A stretch of 64,000 nt of DNA, from positions 62,001 through 126,000 of the forward strand of contig JAGYMZ010000003.1 of assembly GCA_018400295.1 (NCBI GenBank), written 5' to 3'. This stretch comes from Bacteroidales bacterium. GTDB taxonomy: Bacteria; Bacteroidota; Bacteroidia; Bacteroidales; B18-G4. Position 1 is the stretch's first letter. Each line of letters opens with the position of its first letter. Below, one piece after another: positions 35,639 to 44,661 of the stretch. Made by a program: the position numbers and the translations under genes. Under the pieces are notes generated by a model that ran no database searches, was not told the origin of the DNA, and saw nothing but the letters and a program-made list of their open reading frames with translations.

Positions 35639-36643
35639 TTATGCATCCGCAACTTTTTCTCCGAACCGCTTTGGTTTAAACCCTCTGTTTATCAAGGGCG
35701 TAAAAGCATTCATGATCAAAATGGCAAAGGCGACACCTTCCGGATACCCGCCCCATATCCTGATGATCACCGTCAATATGCCCGCGCCGGCCCCGAATAT
35801 CCACATACCCCGCCGGGATACGGGCGTCGTGACCATGTCCGTGGCCATAAAGAACACACCCAGCATCAAACCTCCCGTTACCAGGTGAAACAACGGATTT
35901 ACATATTGTAGCGGATCCATGAAGTACAATATTCCGGTAAAAACGAACACAGTGCCCAGGTAGGCAACAGGTGTGTGCCAGGTAATGATCCGCCTTATCA
36001 GCATATACAGGGCCCCGAGGATCAGTGCAGCCGCAGATACTTCTCCGATACATCCTCCCTGGTTCCCAAGAAGTTCGTTAACATAGCCGGGCATTTCCTG
36101 CATGATCTCAGGCACGGTCCTTCCTTTGCCAAGCTCCTCCTTAAGCAGCCCCAGTGGTGTAGGTCCGGTAACCGTATCGGTTAATGCATCGCCGGCAAAC
36201 AAAGCAGAAGGCTTAGGCCAGCTTGTCATCTGGACGGGAAAAGAGATCAGCAGAAAGATCCTTCCTACCAGCGCCGGATTAAAAGGATTCTTTCCCAGTC
36301 CGCCAAAGGACATTTTAGCAATGGCAATCGTCACGAAGGCACCAATAATGAGGATCCAGGATGGCATGTTCGCAGGGACGTTAAAAGCCAGTAAAACTCC
36401 TGCCACCAGTGCAGAGCCATCGTTAATGGTCGGGGGCCCCTTTATGATATATTTTTGGATGATCCATTCAAAAAACATACAGGCAATGCTAGATACCAGC
36501 AATACCCGGACAGCACCCAGTCCGAAGAAATATACGGACACGAGGATCGCGGGGATCAACGCATACACCACGCCATACATGATCTTTTTCACTGAATCAT
36601 CACCGTGCACGTGGGGAGAACCCGATATTGTTAACGTATTCAT
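35639..36643 (-). CDS. rnfD: Rnf complex subunit D, FMN-binding membrane protein
   Basis: The 334-residue membrane protein has about nine hydrophobic segments. The FMN attachment site is T-G-P-T162-P-L, a variant of SGATPL, and NPFNPALVGRIFLLISFP and FFMATDMVTTPVS are family motifs. It starts 6 bases after rnfC ends. It forms the ion-translocating core with RnfA and RnfE. Length is normal. Confidence 0.95.
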   Translation of the reverse strand: MNTLTISGSPHVHGDDSVKKIMYGVVYALIPAILVSVYFFGLGAVRVLLVSSIACMFFEWIIQKYIIKGPPTINDGSALVAGVLLAFNVPANMPSWILIIGAFVTIAIAKMSFGGLGKNPFNPALVGRIFLLISFPVQMTSWPKPSALFAGDALTDTVTGPTPLGLLKEELGKGRTVPEIMQEMPGYVNELLGNQGGCIGEVSAAALILGALYMLIRRIITWHTPVAYLGTVFVFTGILYFMDPLQYVNPLFHLVTGGLMLGVFFMATDMVTTPVSRRGMWIFGAGAGILTVIIRIWGGYPEGVAFAILIMNAFTPLINRGFKPKRFGEKVADA

Positions 36644-36649
36644 ATCTTA

Positions 36650-37981
36650 TTATTTTCCTCGGTTTCTAATTCGTTGACCAACCTTGTTCTTGCCAAGCCG
36701 GACATAATCCAGTAACGGTCTGCCGGCCGGGCAGGTATAATGGCAGGATCCACATTCGATGCAATCCATGATTTTCTGGTCCTCTGCTTTATCCCACATC
36801 TCATGCTCGGATAACTGCGCCAGAAGAATGGGTTCCAAACCCATGGGGCACACATCCACACAACGTCCGCAACGGATACAAGGCATCAGCGGGACCCGCC
36901 GGGCATGCGCTTCATCAATGATAAGAATGCCGGAAGTCCCTTTAACCACCGGCGTATCCACCGAAAGCAATGCTTTCCCCATCATGGGGCCGCCGCTAAT
37001 GATCTTACCCGCATTCTCCGGCAAGCCACCGGCCTGGTCGATAAGCATGGACACGGGGGTACCTATGCGTGCAAGAAAATTGGAAGGTTTTTTCACGGAC
37101 TTGCCGGTAACGGTCACTACCCGTTCGAACAGGGGCTTGTTTTTTTGAACAGCCTCATAAACGGCAAAGACAGTACCAACATTGTTCACCACGGCACCCA
37201 CTTCAACAGGAAGCTTTCCGGAAGGGACCTCCCGGTTTGTAATGGCCTTGATCAATTGTTTTTCACCCCCCTGCGGATATTTGACCTTCAGCGGCACTAC
37301 CTGTATTCCCTTGTATTGCCTGCAAAGTTCAGATAAATGGCCGATCGCATCCGGCTTGTTGTTTTCAATGCCTATATATGCCTTGTCAACACCCAGTCCC
37401 TTCATAAGAACAGAAGTGCCCACAAGCAATTCTTCACCCTTGCTCAGCATGAGCTGGTGGTCTGAAGTAAGGTAAGGCTCACATTCAACCCCATTGACCA
37501 GCAGGACTTCGGCCTTTTTACCCTCCGGGACCATGAGCTTTACATGGGAAGGAAACGTAGCACCACCCAATCCAACAATCCCGTTCTCCTTTATTTTCTC
37601 AATGATCTCCTTCTGTGACAGGGAAATTTGTTTCACAACACCTTTGGAGCGGTCGATGCTTTCCTCCCATTCATCACCTTTCACCTGAATGATGACAGCC
37701 GGCCGCTTGTACCCTGAAGCATCCATGACAGAATCGATCTTCAGGACCTTGCCGGAAACCGAAGAATGTATGTTCGATGAAATAAAGGCTTCCCCCCGGG
37801 CGATCAACTGCCCTGCTTTCACTTCATCACCTTTTTTGACAAGGGGTTTGGAAGGCGCACCCAGGTTTTGGTTCAGAAGAATGAGCGCCTGTTCGGGCGG
37901 ATCCAGCGCAATGATCTTCTGTCCTGCCGAGATCTTGTTTTCAGGAGGATGAACCCCTCCCATGGTAAATGTTTTCAACAT
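36650..37981 (-). CDS. rnfC: Rnf complex subunit C, NADH-side Fe-S flavoprotein
   Basis: The 443-residue peripheral subunit starts with the RnfC barrel-like N-terminal domain (FTMGGVHPPENKISAGQ). The NADH/FMN domain follows, with GIVGLGGATFPSHVKL and the GVECEPYLTSDHQLML segment. Two 4Fe-4S motifs are at the C terminus: CIRCGRCVDVCP from residue 368 and CIECGSCHYTCP from residue 407. The length matches the short form without the long Ala/Lys-rich tail of proteobacterial RnfC. It exchanges electrons with NAD(H). Confidence 0.95.
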   Translation of the reverse strand: MLKTFTMGGVHPPENKISAGQKIIALDPPEQALILLNQNLGAPSKPLVKKGDEVKAGQLIARGEAFISSNIHSSVSGKVLKIDSVMDASGYKRPAVIIQVKGDEWEESIDRSKGVVKQISLSQKEIIEKIKENGIVGLGGATFPSHVKLMVPEGKKAEVLLVNGVECEPYLTSDHQLMLSKGEELLVGTSVLMKGLGVDKAYIGIENNKPDAIGHLSELCRQYKGIQVVPLKVKYPQGGEKQLIKAITNREVPSGKLPVEVGAVVNNVGTVFAVYEAVQKNKPLFERVVTVTGKSVKKPSNFLARIGTPVSMLIDQAGGLPENAGKIISGGPMMGKALLSVDTPVVKGTSGILIIDEAHARRVPLMPCIRCGRCVDVCPMGLEPILLAQLSEHEMWDKAEDQKIMDCIECGSCHYTCPAGRPLLDYVRLGKNKVGQRIRNRGK

Positions 37982-38008
37982 ATCCTTTATCCTGGATTAT
38001 AAATTGAA

Positions 38009-39007
38009 CTACTCGTTATTGGTCTTATCGCTTTCACCGGCTTCGTTTTTCTTCCCGGCTTCGTTTTTTTTCCCAGCTTCGTTTTTCTTCCCGGCTTCCT
38101 GTTTCTCAGCCGCTTCCTTTTTTTGCGCAGGTTGCCCGCGCTTTTCCCCGTCCTCCTTTTTTTCCGGCTTTGGCTTCCGGGGAGGGAAATTCACTTCGTG
38201 TATGGCATCTGTCGGACATACCGGTACACATTTCCGGCATAGCTTGCATTTCTCCGGATCAATATATGCCAGGTTGTTTTCCAGTGTGATGGCATCGAAG
38301 GGACAAACCTTCACACATTTTCCGCATCCGATGCAGGCCACCTTGCAGTTCTTCCGGGCAGGACCACCCTTTTCCTCATTGATACATGATACAAAGATCC
38401 TCCTGTCCTTCTTTCCTTTGGGCCGGAGTTCTATGATATCCCGGGGGCAGGCTTTCACGCAGGCACCACATGCAACACATTTGTCGTTGACTTCCGGAAG
38501 GCCGGTTTCGGCATTCATATGTATGGCATCAAAGTCACAAGCCGCCACACAATCCCCCAGGCCAAGGCAGCCGTAGGGACAACCGCTTTCCCCCGCAAAC
38601 AGGTTATGCGCAAAGGCACATGTGGCCGGGCCATCATACACGATCTTTTGGGGAGCATTTTGACGGGAGCCATTGCACCGGACAACAGCTATCTGTGGGT
38701 CCTTCTCTTCCACCGATAAGCCAAGGATCTCCGCAACCGCATTCATGGTATCGGTCCCGCCAACCGGGCAGAAAAAATCATCAATATTCTCATGCTGCGT
38801 AGCACTGTCTACCAGTGCTTCAGCAAAATTCCGGCAACCCGCAAAGCCACAACCCCCACAATTGGCAGCTGGCAAAGCATCCTCCACCTCATCAATCCGC
38901 GGATCCTCTATCACTTTGAATTTTTGTGCCACGCCGTACAAAACAATGGCAGCAACAATTCCTATCGCACTCAGGGAAATGACTGAAAAAATCAATACGT
39001 CGTTCAC
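38009..39007 (-). CDS. rnfB: Rnf complex subunit B, multi-Fe-S ferredoxin-like
   Basis: The 332-residue protein has one N-terminal membrane helix (5-25) and the 4Fe-4S site A-N-C50-G-G-C53-G-F-A-G-C58 with Cys80. Several ferredoxin clusters follow, including Cys177/180/183/187, Cys225/228/231/235 and Cys254/257/260/264, plus the [18 protein letters not shown] motif. The enzyme takes electrons from ferredoxin. The tail from about residue 275 is a Lys/Glu-rich stretch with EAGKKN repeats. The start codon is GTG at 39007. It is the first gene of the operon and has its own promoter. Confidence 0.94.
   Translation of the reverse strand: MNDVLIFSVISLSAIGIVAAIVLYGVAQKFKVIEDPRIDEVEDALPAANCGGCGFAGCRNFAEALVDSATQHENIDDFFCPVGGTDTMNAVAEILGLSVEEKDPQIAVVRCNGSRQNAPQKIVYDGPATCAFAHNLFAGESGCPYGCLGLGDCVAACDFDAIHMNAETGLPEVNDKCVACGACVKACPRDIIELRPKGKKDRRIFVSCINEEKGGPARKNCKVACIGCGKCVKVCPFDAITLENNLAYIDPEKCKLCRKCVPVCPTDAIHEVNFPPRKPKPEKKEDGEKRGQPAQKKEAAEKQEAGKKNEAGKKNEAGKKNEAGESDKTNNE
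38037..38108 (-). repeat. 18-bp tandem repeats in the rnfB tail
   Basis: Four adjacent 18-base units: 38037-38054, 38055-38072 and 38073-38090 differ by one or two bases, and 38091-38108 is degenerate. They encode repeated EAGKKN hexapeptides. A unit length of 18 keeps the frame, so copy number can change without breaking rnfB. Confidence 0.9.
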
Positions 39008-39068
39008 GATGTTATCTTTTTTATTGTTATGCTGTACTCCTAAAGAATGTTAACTATTTAACAGAAGG

Positions 39069-39076
39069 CAAATTTA
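39069..39076 (-). promoter_or_regulatory. -7 box of the rnf operon
   Basis: On the minus strand TAAATTTG (39076-39069) matches TAnnTTTG and lies 61 bases upstream of the rnfB GTG. A good -33 TTTG is missing at the usual distance. An AGGAG-like ribosome binding site (about 39037-39041) is nearby on the transcript, though 30 bases from the start. Confidence 0.5.
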
Positions 39077-39178
39077 AAATAAATGCCCTATTTATTCATC
39101 TTTTCGGGCATTTTTTAGCAAACTGCAAAATGCTGTTGTGCAAGACAATAAATGGACCGACAAGGGATGCCGGATAAC

Positions 39179-39221
39179 AATAATCCCAAAGCACCTGATT
39201 ACAAGGTGCTTTGGGATTATT
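39179..39221 (-). terminator. 18-bp perfect hairpin after the T9SS genes
   Basis: Two perfect 18-base arms (39179-39196 and 39204-39221) around a 7-base loop lie 57 bases after the stop of the downstream T9SS gene. T-rich sequence follows on both strands, weaker on the minus strand. It would stop transcription before rnfB and so separate the two units. Confidence 0.75.
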
Positions 39222-39277
39222 TTAGATTTTTTCTAAATTATTACAATTCAATAATTTAGAAAGGGTATAAAAAAACA

Positions 39278-41680
39278 TCAACGAATAAGCAAGGGGTAGC
39301 TTTGGTGGTATTTATCAGAACGGATACGGATAAGGTACCGGCCTTTGGCCAGCATGCTGAGATCAAAGCCCCGGTGCAGGCTGCCGTTAAAATCGTTCAG
39401 GCGCTGATTGAAAAGAACTTGTCCGGCTGCATTGACCACATCCAGATCCAGGTGGCCGGACCGTTCACCCGTCACATGCACTTCAAAGCGGCCCTGATTC
39501 GGATTGGGGTATATCTCCACGTTGAATGCTTCTCCTTCCGGGCCATCAATGCCAAAGCAAGGATCGAAGGTGATCCCGACCGTACTCAGAGCGGTATCTT
39601 CACAAGCGGTTGAAACAGCATGGAGGGTCAGTTCAACATAACCGCCCATGGTGTCCATGGTCCCGGGATAATACAAGGGATCAAGGATCGTGGGATCGCT
39701 AAAACTTCCGTCTCCGGATGTTTTCCACATAACATCACTGAAATTGCCGGCCGAACCTGCCAGGGGTATGTCGTTATAGACACATACCGTAGTATCCTTG
39801 CCGGCACTGGCTATGGGAAGCGAATCAATATGCAGCGTAAAAGAATCGGTCGCAACCGCTCCATCCACATAACCAAAAGCTGAAAAGCTCAAGGCCACCG
39901 AACCATTCTCAATATCCTGGTCTCCTCTCAGGTAAGCAAGTTTTAATCTGTCCGGATTTTGAATAATGCCGTCGCCGGAAGATTCCCAGAACACTTTCTT
40001 GTAATGGCCGGCCACGGGGGTCCGGTAAAAAACCTCATTTATACATATGGTAGTATCGTTCCCTGCTTCAGCAAAAGGGGCCTGCACAGGTCCGAAATTA
40101 AAAGAGCATATCCTTGTCTTCCATCCACCAATGGAATATTCATGTGTAAACCAAAATGTGGAATCGTCGGCCGGGTCGACCGACATCATGCTGTAATCCC
40201 CCCAGCGGTGGTAGGTAGCCTGGGAACCACTTCCTTCAACGATCTCGATTTCTGCCAGGTCCATCTCTCCCAGGGGGGCACCCCGCGACTGTCCGGCATA
40301 CCGTATGGAAGGATAGACCGTATCACCCGTTACCGTGTATCCCAGGGCGATCGTTCCTTTACCGTTCATGGCTATGCTGCCCATCCAGCGGTTGAGCTCC
40401 CCAGGGGCATAGGTTCCCTGCTGATGGATGTACCAGCCGTTTCCATCCAGATCATCCCTGAATTCATACCAGCGGACACCGGCCCGGCCACTGACATCTG
40501 CATTGACCGTGTGATTGGTGACCATGGCCGCATAGGAACCGAAATTCCGGTATTGCAGCCGGAACATAAGCCTGTCGGAAATGGCCTCAAGGTTAATGTT
40601 GCTGTTGGGTTGCGGAATACATTGCCATCTGGGTGCATCACACAAACGTGCCTGGAAAGGTTCCGTTTCAAGTATGACCGCTTCCTGGAATGTTGAATTC
40701 CCAGGACTGTCCCAGTCGGCCGTAAACTCCCATATCCTCATCTGGTCATGATCAAATCCCCATTCATCATCCTTAAAGAATGCCATGTAATTGGGTGTCC
40801 CATCCGGGGGTGGCGGACCGTCAAAATCGGCAGGCAGGGCGTTCCAGACAACGGTTCCCTCCGGCATGTCAAATAAGATCATGCGGGCATCCGGATCGCC
40901 GGCAAGCATCTTATCACGTTCAAAAGCAGCGGCGGCGGTGCGGTTATAATCCCCAAACATATTAAATGTGGCATAATACGCATCCGGCCAGATACCGTAT
41001 TTGGGATAATCATTGAAGGCAGGGAACTGGAAAGCATACTGGTAATAGGCGCCCAGGGGGTCACCCGATTCAGAGACCGCCATCAGCTGCCAGAAAGTAC
41101 CGTCCGAAGTATTTACAGCGAACTGGCTGGCCATCCAGCGATCGGCCATCTCATCATACAGCAGGATCGGGTCTCCGTCGTTGGTACCCGTCCACGGGCC
41201 CATGAAGCCATTCCAAAGGGTGCTGTTATCCACCGGGCCGTATAGCTTATTGCCCTGTTTATCATAGATGGCAAAAGCCAGGTTGATCATTTGGAAATAA
41301 TGGTCCGGCCCGACATCCCCATCGGTATCCGGGGGGATCACCCCGCTGACGTTCCCGACCCCGTCGAAATTAAGCTCCGGTCCACGATGCATGCGAGATC
41401 CCTGACGGTCCTGCAACAACGGGTCAGGCCCATCGGGCAGGCTGTTTTTAACCGTCCCGTCTCCGGTCATAAGGTTCATCTCATTGCGAATGATGCCATC
41501 TTTCCAGCTTCGGTCACGCTCACCCGGGAGAATGACCGTCATGTCGCGAAGCGGGGCAGTCTTTCGAAAATGGTTTGCTTTTTCAATGCGGGTTGGCTGG
41601 ATATGATCCTGCTGAGCAGGCAACATGTTCGCAAGCATAAGCATAGCTGCGAACATCATGATCATAGGATATATTTTCAT
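39278..41680 (-). CDS. T9SS type A secreted protein, downstream paralogue
   Basis: The 800-residue protein has a signal peptide (MKIYPMIMMFAAMLMLANM). The main domain (about 100-510) is shared with the neighbour: GVIPPDTDGDVGPDHYFQMINL, PWTGTNDGDPILLYDEMADRW, FNDYPKYGIWPDAYYATFNMF. Two Ig/PKD-like repeats follow (from about 545 and 625, each starting AG-DTT-C and containing SSGDG/TSGDG). The C-terminal sorting tail (about 722-800, VEIYPNPNQGRF) sends it through the type IX system to the surface. The main domain looks like a beta-propeller of unknown activity, found in secreted proteins of several phyla. No enzyme motif is visible. Confidence 0.85.
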   Translation of the reverse strand: MKIYPMIMMFAAMLMLANMLPAQQDHIQPTRIEKANHFRKTAPLRDMTVILPGERDRSWKDGIIRNEMNLMTGDGTVKNSLPDGPDPLLQDRQGSRMHRGPELNFDGVGNVSGVIPPDTDGDVGPDHYFQMINLAFAIYDKQGNKLYGPVDNSTLWNGFMGPWTGTNDGDPILLYDEMADRWMASQFAVNTSDGTFWQLMAVSESGDPLGAYYQYAFQFPAFNDYPKYGIWPDAYYATFNMFGDYNRTAAAAFERDKMLAGDPDARMILFDMPEGTVVWNALPADFDGPPPPDGTPNYMAFFKDDEWGFDHDQMRIWEFTADWDSPGNSTFQEAVILETEPFQARLCDAPRWQCIPQPNSNINLEAISDRLMFRLQYRNFGSYAAMVTNHTVNADVSGRAGVRWYEFRDDLDGNGWYIHQQGTYAPGELNRWMGSIAMNGKGTIALGYTVTGDTVYPSIRYAGQSRGAPLGEMDLAEIEIVEGSGSQATYHRWGDYSMMSVDPADDSTFWFTHEYSIGGWKTRICSFNFGPVQAPFAEAGNDTTICINEVFYRTPVAGHYKKVFWESSGDGIIQNPDRLKLAYLRGDQDIENGSVALSFSAFGYVDGAVATDSFTLHIDSLPIASAGKDTTVCVYNDIPLAGSAGNFSDVMWKTSGDGSFSDPTILDPLYYPGTMDTMGGYVELTLHAVSTACEDTALSTVGITFDPCFGIDGPEGEAFNVEIYPNPNQGRFEVHVTGERSGHLDLDVVNAAGQVLFNQRLNDFNGSLHRGFDLSMLAKGRYLIRIRSDKYHQSYPLLIR

Positions 41681-41727
41681 TTACACACCTGTTAAATTAA
41701 ACACTGTTATGATGTCGTCCGGCAAAG

Positions 41728-44082
41728 TTAATAAATAATCACCTTACGGGTTTGGCTGGCGGATCCGTTCTGTACCCTCAGGAAATATATCCCTTTTTCG
41801 AACCGGGACATATCATAACGGTTTCTGTAAGTCCCGCTAAAGTCACCGAGCTTTTTTGTAAAGATCAGTTGCCCCTGTGTGGTGTACATTTCAATCAGCA
41901 GGTCATTTTGCCCGGCAGACTCCAGAACCATATCAAATGTTCCTGTATTTGGATTGGGAATGATGGAAAGATCAACATTCATCCTGTTTTCCGGCAACCC
42001 CGTACACTCATCAATGATCACATAGATATCGGCACCGGCCTCTCCTTCACAAGGAAAAGCTGCAAAGGCTGTCAGGGTGAGCCGGACATTGCCGGTGGAT
42101 ATATCATCCGCCCCGGGTGTATATGTAGCCATCAGGATGGTATCGTTATCAAAGGTGCCATCGCCGTCTGTTGTCCATGCGAGCGAATCATAGTCCACCG
42201 CTGACGCATTTTCAAGCAGCATGGATTCCCCAATGCACAACAATGTATCGGCGCCTGCATATGCTACAGGAAGCGTATGAATACCCACGATCACACTGTC
42301 AACAGTCTCTATGCCGGCCTGGTATCCCTGTGCGGTCAGATAGAGCGTCACCGAACCATTGGCAATATCCTGGTTCCCCCTCAGATACAATGTGTTCAGG
42401 TCGTCCGGATCCTGAAAAAAGCCATCGCCACCGCTTGTCCACAAAACAGATTGCGCGCCGGAAACAGTACCGTTTGCAGGATATAGCTGGTCCTCACAAA
42501 TGGTGGTGTCCACACCGGCGTCAACCGTGGGCGGCAATAACGGACCGAGGTCAAAAGAAGCGATCCGTGTACCCCATCCGCTGGCTTTCATATATTCGGT
42601 CGTAAACCAGAACGTACTATCGTCCGCAGGATCAACCGACATACAGGAATAGTCGCCCCATCGATTGATAAACGTTTGGGACGATTGCCCTTCGATGATC
42701 TCAATTTCATCAAACGTCATTTGTCCCAAAGGGTCATCCGCCCGCCGGGCCGTGTACCGTATGGAAGGATAGGTTGATGCGCTGGACACGCTGTACCCCA
42801 CAGCAATATCACCGTTGCCGTTCATTGCGATGCTTCCCATCCACCGGTGATCGGTATCCGGAGCATATGTTCCCTGCTGATACAGGGTCCAGTCGGCGCC
42901 TGTCTTTCGCATTTCATACCAACGTATCCCGGCCCGCCCACTGACATTGACCGTGTGATTCATCACCATGGATTGATGGGATCCAAAATTCCTGTATTGC
43001 AACCGGTACATAAGAAAGATCGCAAGATCATCCAGTGTTTGCGTCGTATTGGGCTGTGGAATGCCGTTCAGGCTTGTATTGTATGTGGCAGGGGAAAGCG
43101 TATTGACAAGGTCAAAAGAAGCGTTGCCCGTATTGTCCCAGTCCACATCAAAGGCATAGATCTCCAGGTTATGGTTGTCAAATGTCCTCAGATGGGCAAA
43201 ATAGCCCGGAGTTCCGGCTGCGGGCGGTGTCCCGTCAAAATCTGCCGGCAGCATGCCAAAGGTTCCCGCACTAAGATCAAAGTATACCATTTGCGCACCG
43301 GGGTCACCGGCAATCATCCTGTCCCTTTCAAAAGCCGCCACTCCCACGCGATTATAAGACCCGAACATATTGAAGGTAGCATAATACGCATCCGGCCATA
43401 CAGATATTTTGGGATAATCGTTAAATGCAAAAAACTGAAAAGCATAGCGGTACCATTCCCCGAGGGGGTCCGGCGTTTGCGACACTGCAATGAGTTCCCA
43501 GTAGGTGCCGTTGGAGGTATTCACTGCAAACTGAGTAGCCACCCACCGGTCTGCAATTTCATCGTATAAAACAACGGGGTCACCATCATTGGTCCCGGTC
43601 CATGGCCCGATAAAACCGTTCCAGAGTGTGCTGTTATCCACCGGACCGTATAATTTATTGCCCGTCTTATCATAAATGGAAAAAGACAGGTTTATCATCT
43701 GAAAATAATGGTCAGGACCTGCAGCGCCTTCGGTATCGGGGGGGTACACACCATTTACATTGCCGGTGCCTTCAAAATTGTAGACCGGGCCTAAAGTTTG
43801 CCTCACAGAACGGGCAGATTGAACGGCAGCATCGGGACCATTGTATGGATTGTTTCTGACCATTTCCCTGATCTCACCTTTAAGAGACGCATTGGGGATG
43901 ACATGGTCCTTCCAGCTCCTGTCGCGCTCACCCGGAATTACAACAGGCATGTCCCTGAGCGGAGGAGTTTCATCAAAATATTCTGCTTCTCTGACTTCGG
44001 TAGGTTCATAGGAAGCATCCTGTCCAAAGGAAAAGGCTGTTATAAGCAATAAAACAGCCAGGGTTATAAGAAATTGTTTCAT
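41728..44082 (-). CDS. T9SS type A secreted protein, upstream paralogue
   Basis: The 784-residue protein (signal MKQFLITLAVLLLITAFSFG) has the same plan as its downstream neighbour: a PPLRDMPVVIPGERDRSWKD segment after the signal, the large GVYPPDTEGAAGPDHYFQMINL domain, two Ig/PKD-like repeats with GGDGFF/DGDGTF turns, and a type A sorting tail (LSIIPNPNTGTFDM). The two are similar over nearly the full length, so they arose by tandem duplication but have diverged widely. They are 47 bases apart and probably cotranscribed. Function is unknown; a surface adhesin or binding role is inference. Confidence 0.85.
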   Translation of the reverse strand: MKQFLITLAVLLLITAFSFGQDASYEPTEVREAEYFDETPPLRDMPVVIPGERDRSWKDHVIPNASLKGEIREMVRNNPYNGPDAAVQSARSVRQTLGPVYNFEGTGNVNGVYPPDTEGAAGPDHYFQMINLSFSIYDKTGNKLYGPVDNSTLWNGFIGPWTGTNDGDPVVLYDEIADRWVATQFAVNTSNGTYWELIAVSQTPDPLGEWYRYAFQFFAFNDYPKISVWPDAYYATFNMFGSYNRVGVAAFERDRMIAGDPGAQMVYFDLSAGTFGMLPADFDGTPPAAGTPGYFAHLRTFDNHNLEIYAFDVDWDNTGNASFDLVNTLSPATYNTSLNGIPQPNTTQTLDDLAIFLMYRLQYRNFGSHQSMVMNHTVNVSGRAGIRWYEMRKTGADWTLYQQGTYAPDTDHRWMGSIAMNGNGDIAVGYSVSSASTYPSIRYTARRADDPLGQMTFDEIEIIEGQSSQTFINRWGDYSCMSVDPADDSTFWFTTEYMKASGWGTRIASFDLGPLLPPTVDAGVDTTICEDQLYPANGTVSGAQSVLWTSGGDGFFQDPDDLNTLYLRGNQDIANGSVTLYLTAQGYQAGIETVDSVIVGIHTLPVAYAGADTLLCIGESMLLENASAVDYDSLAWTTDGDGTFDNDTILMATYTPGADDISTGNVRLTLTAFAAFPCEGEAGADIYVIIDECTGLPENRMNVDLSIIPNPNTGTFDMVLESAGQNDLLIEMYTTQGQLIFTKKLGDFSGTYRNRYDMSRFEKGIYFLRVQNGSASQTRKVIIY

Positions 44083-44229
44083 TTTTTTGTTTTTACTGGA
44101 TTATAAGATCGTTTTAATACAAACAATGGTTGGGTGGTATTGTTTAAAAATGAGGAGACCGCAAGTCAATCCTCTGGATCCGGGCTGTGGATTAAGCACC
44201 GTTTTTGCCGTGCTGCGATCGATATCCCT
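44083..44229. other. short gap between rseC and the T9SS genes
   Basis: These 147 bases hold no gene I can support. On the minus strand there is a TTTG (about 44125) and a TATAATCC (about 44104-44111), a weak promoter-like pair for the T9SS genes. This is where rseC would normally be followed by rnfB, so the junction of the insertion lies here. Confidence 0.3.
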
Positions 44230-44649
44230 TCATCGCATTTTAAACCGGAATGACCGTTTCATTTTGTCTTTCAAAAGATATAACACATAATAGTATGGTA
44301 TAAGTATGCCTATAGACAACAATCCTGACAGGGCTTCATTGTGGGTAAGCTCGAAGGTTATGAGCAAAACAGCAAGTATGAGAAGGAAGGGCAGAAAATA
44401 CGCATAAAAAGCAGCTTTATTTCCCATAGACTGCTCCATGTAAAGCATAACCCTGTCGCCGGGAGCATAAGTCTTTCCGCGGGGTACGTTCACATCTATG
44501 ATCTTTTCCTTCATATCTGCAACACTGCACATACCTTTGGCATGACAGGAGGCACAAGCTGAGCGGGCAAGGATCCGGACCCGGGCATTCTGCCCGTTTA
44601 CCTCCTGGATGATCCCCGGATGCGTGATCATGACCTTTGAGTCCTTCAT
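44230..44649 (-). CDS. rseC: RseC/MucC-family membrane protein
   Basis: The 139-residue protein has the RseC plan: an N-terminal cytoplasmic part with a Cys cluster (Cys32, Cys35, Cys41 in SACASCHAKGMC), then VPRGKTYAPGDRVMLYMEQS and two membrane helices (about 80-97 and 103-122). RseC is linked to SoxR reduction and sigma-E control in E. coli. In many Bacteroidota a homologue is the gene directly before rnfB, suggesting a role in Rnf maturation or electron supply. Here it lies 5.2 kb from rnfB, separated by two T9SS genes, and 12 bases after the SDR gene. Confidence 0.85.
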   Translation of the reverse strand: MKDSKVMITHPGIIQEVNGQNARVRILARSACASCHAKGMCSVADMKEKIIDVNVPRGKTYAPGDRVMLYMEQSMGNKAAFYAYFLPFLLILAVLLITFELTHNEALSGLLSIGILIPYYYVLYLLKDKMKRSFRFKMR

Positions 44650-44661
44650 CAGATTTAAGCT

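Noticed and set aside
38037-38108. Short tandem repeats as a CRISPR array
   Set aside because: Units of 18 bases are directly adjacent with no spacers and lie in frame in rnfB. They are coding repeats.
42847-43569. 240-codon plus-strand open frame opposite a T9SS gene
   Set aside because: A similar frame appears opposite the paralogue (39959-40696), which is expected because the sense genes are related. Sense strand carries signal peptide and sorting tail.
39278-44082. Mobile element as cause of the rseC-rnfB split
   Set aside because: I found no transposase, integrase or clear flanking direct repeats at the junctions. The insertion idea rests on gene order only.
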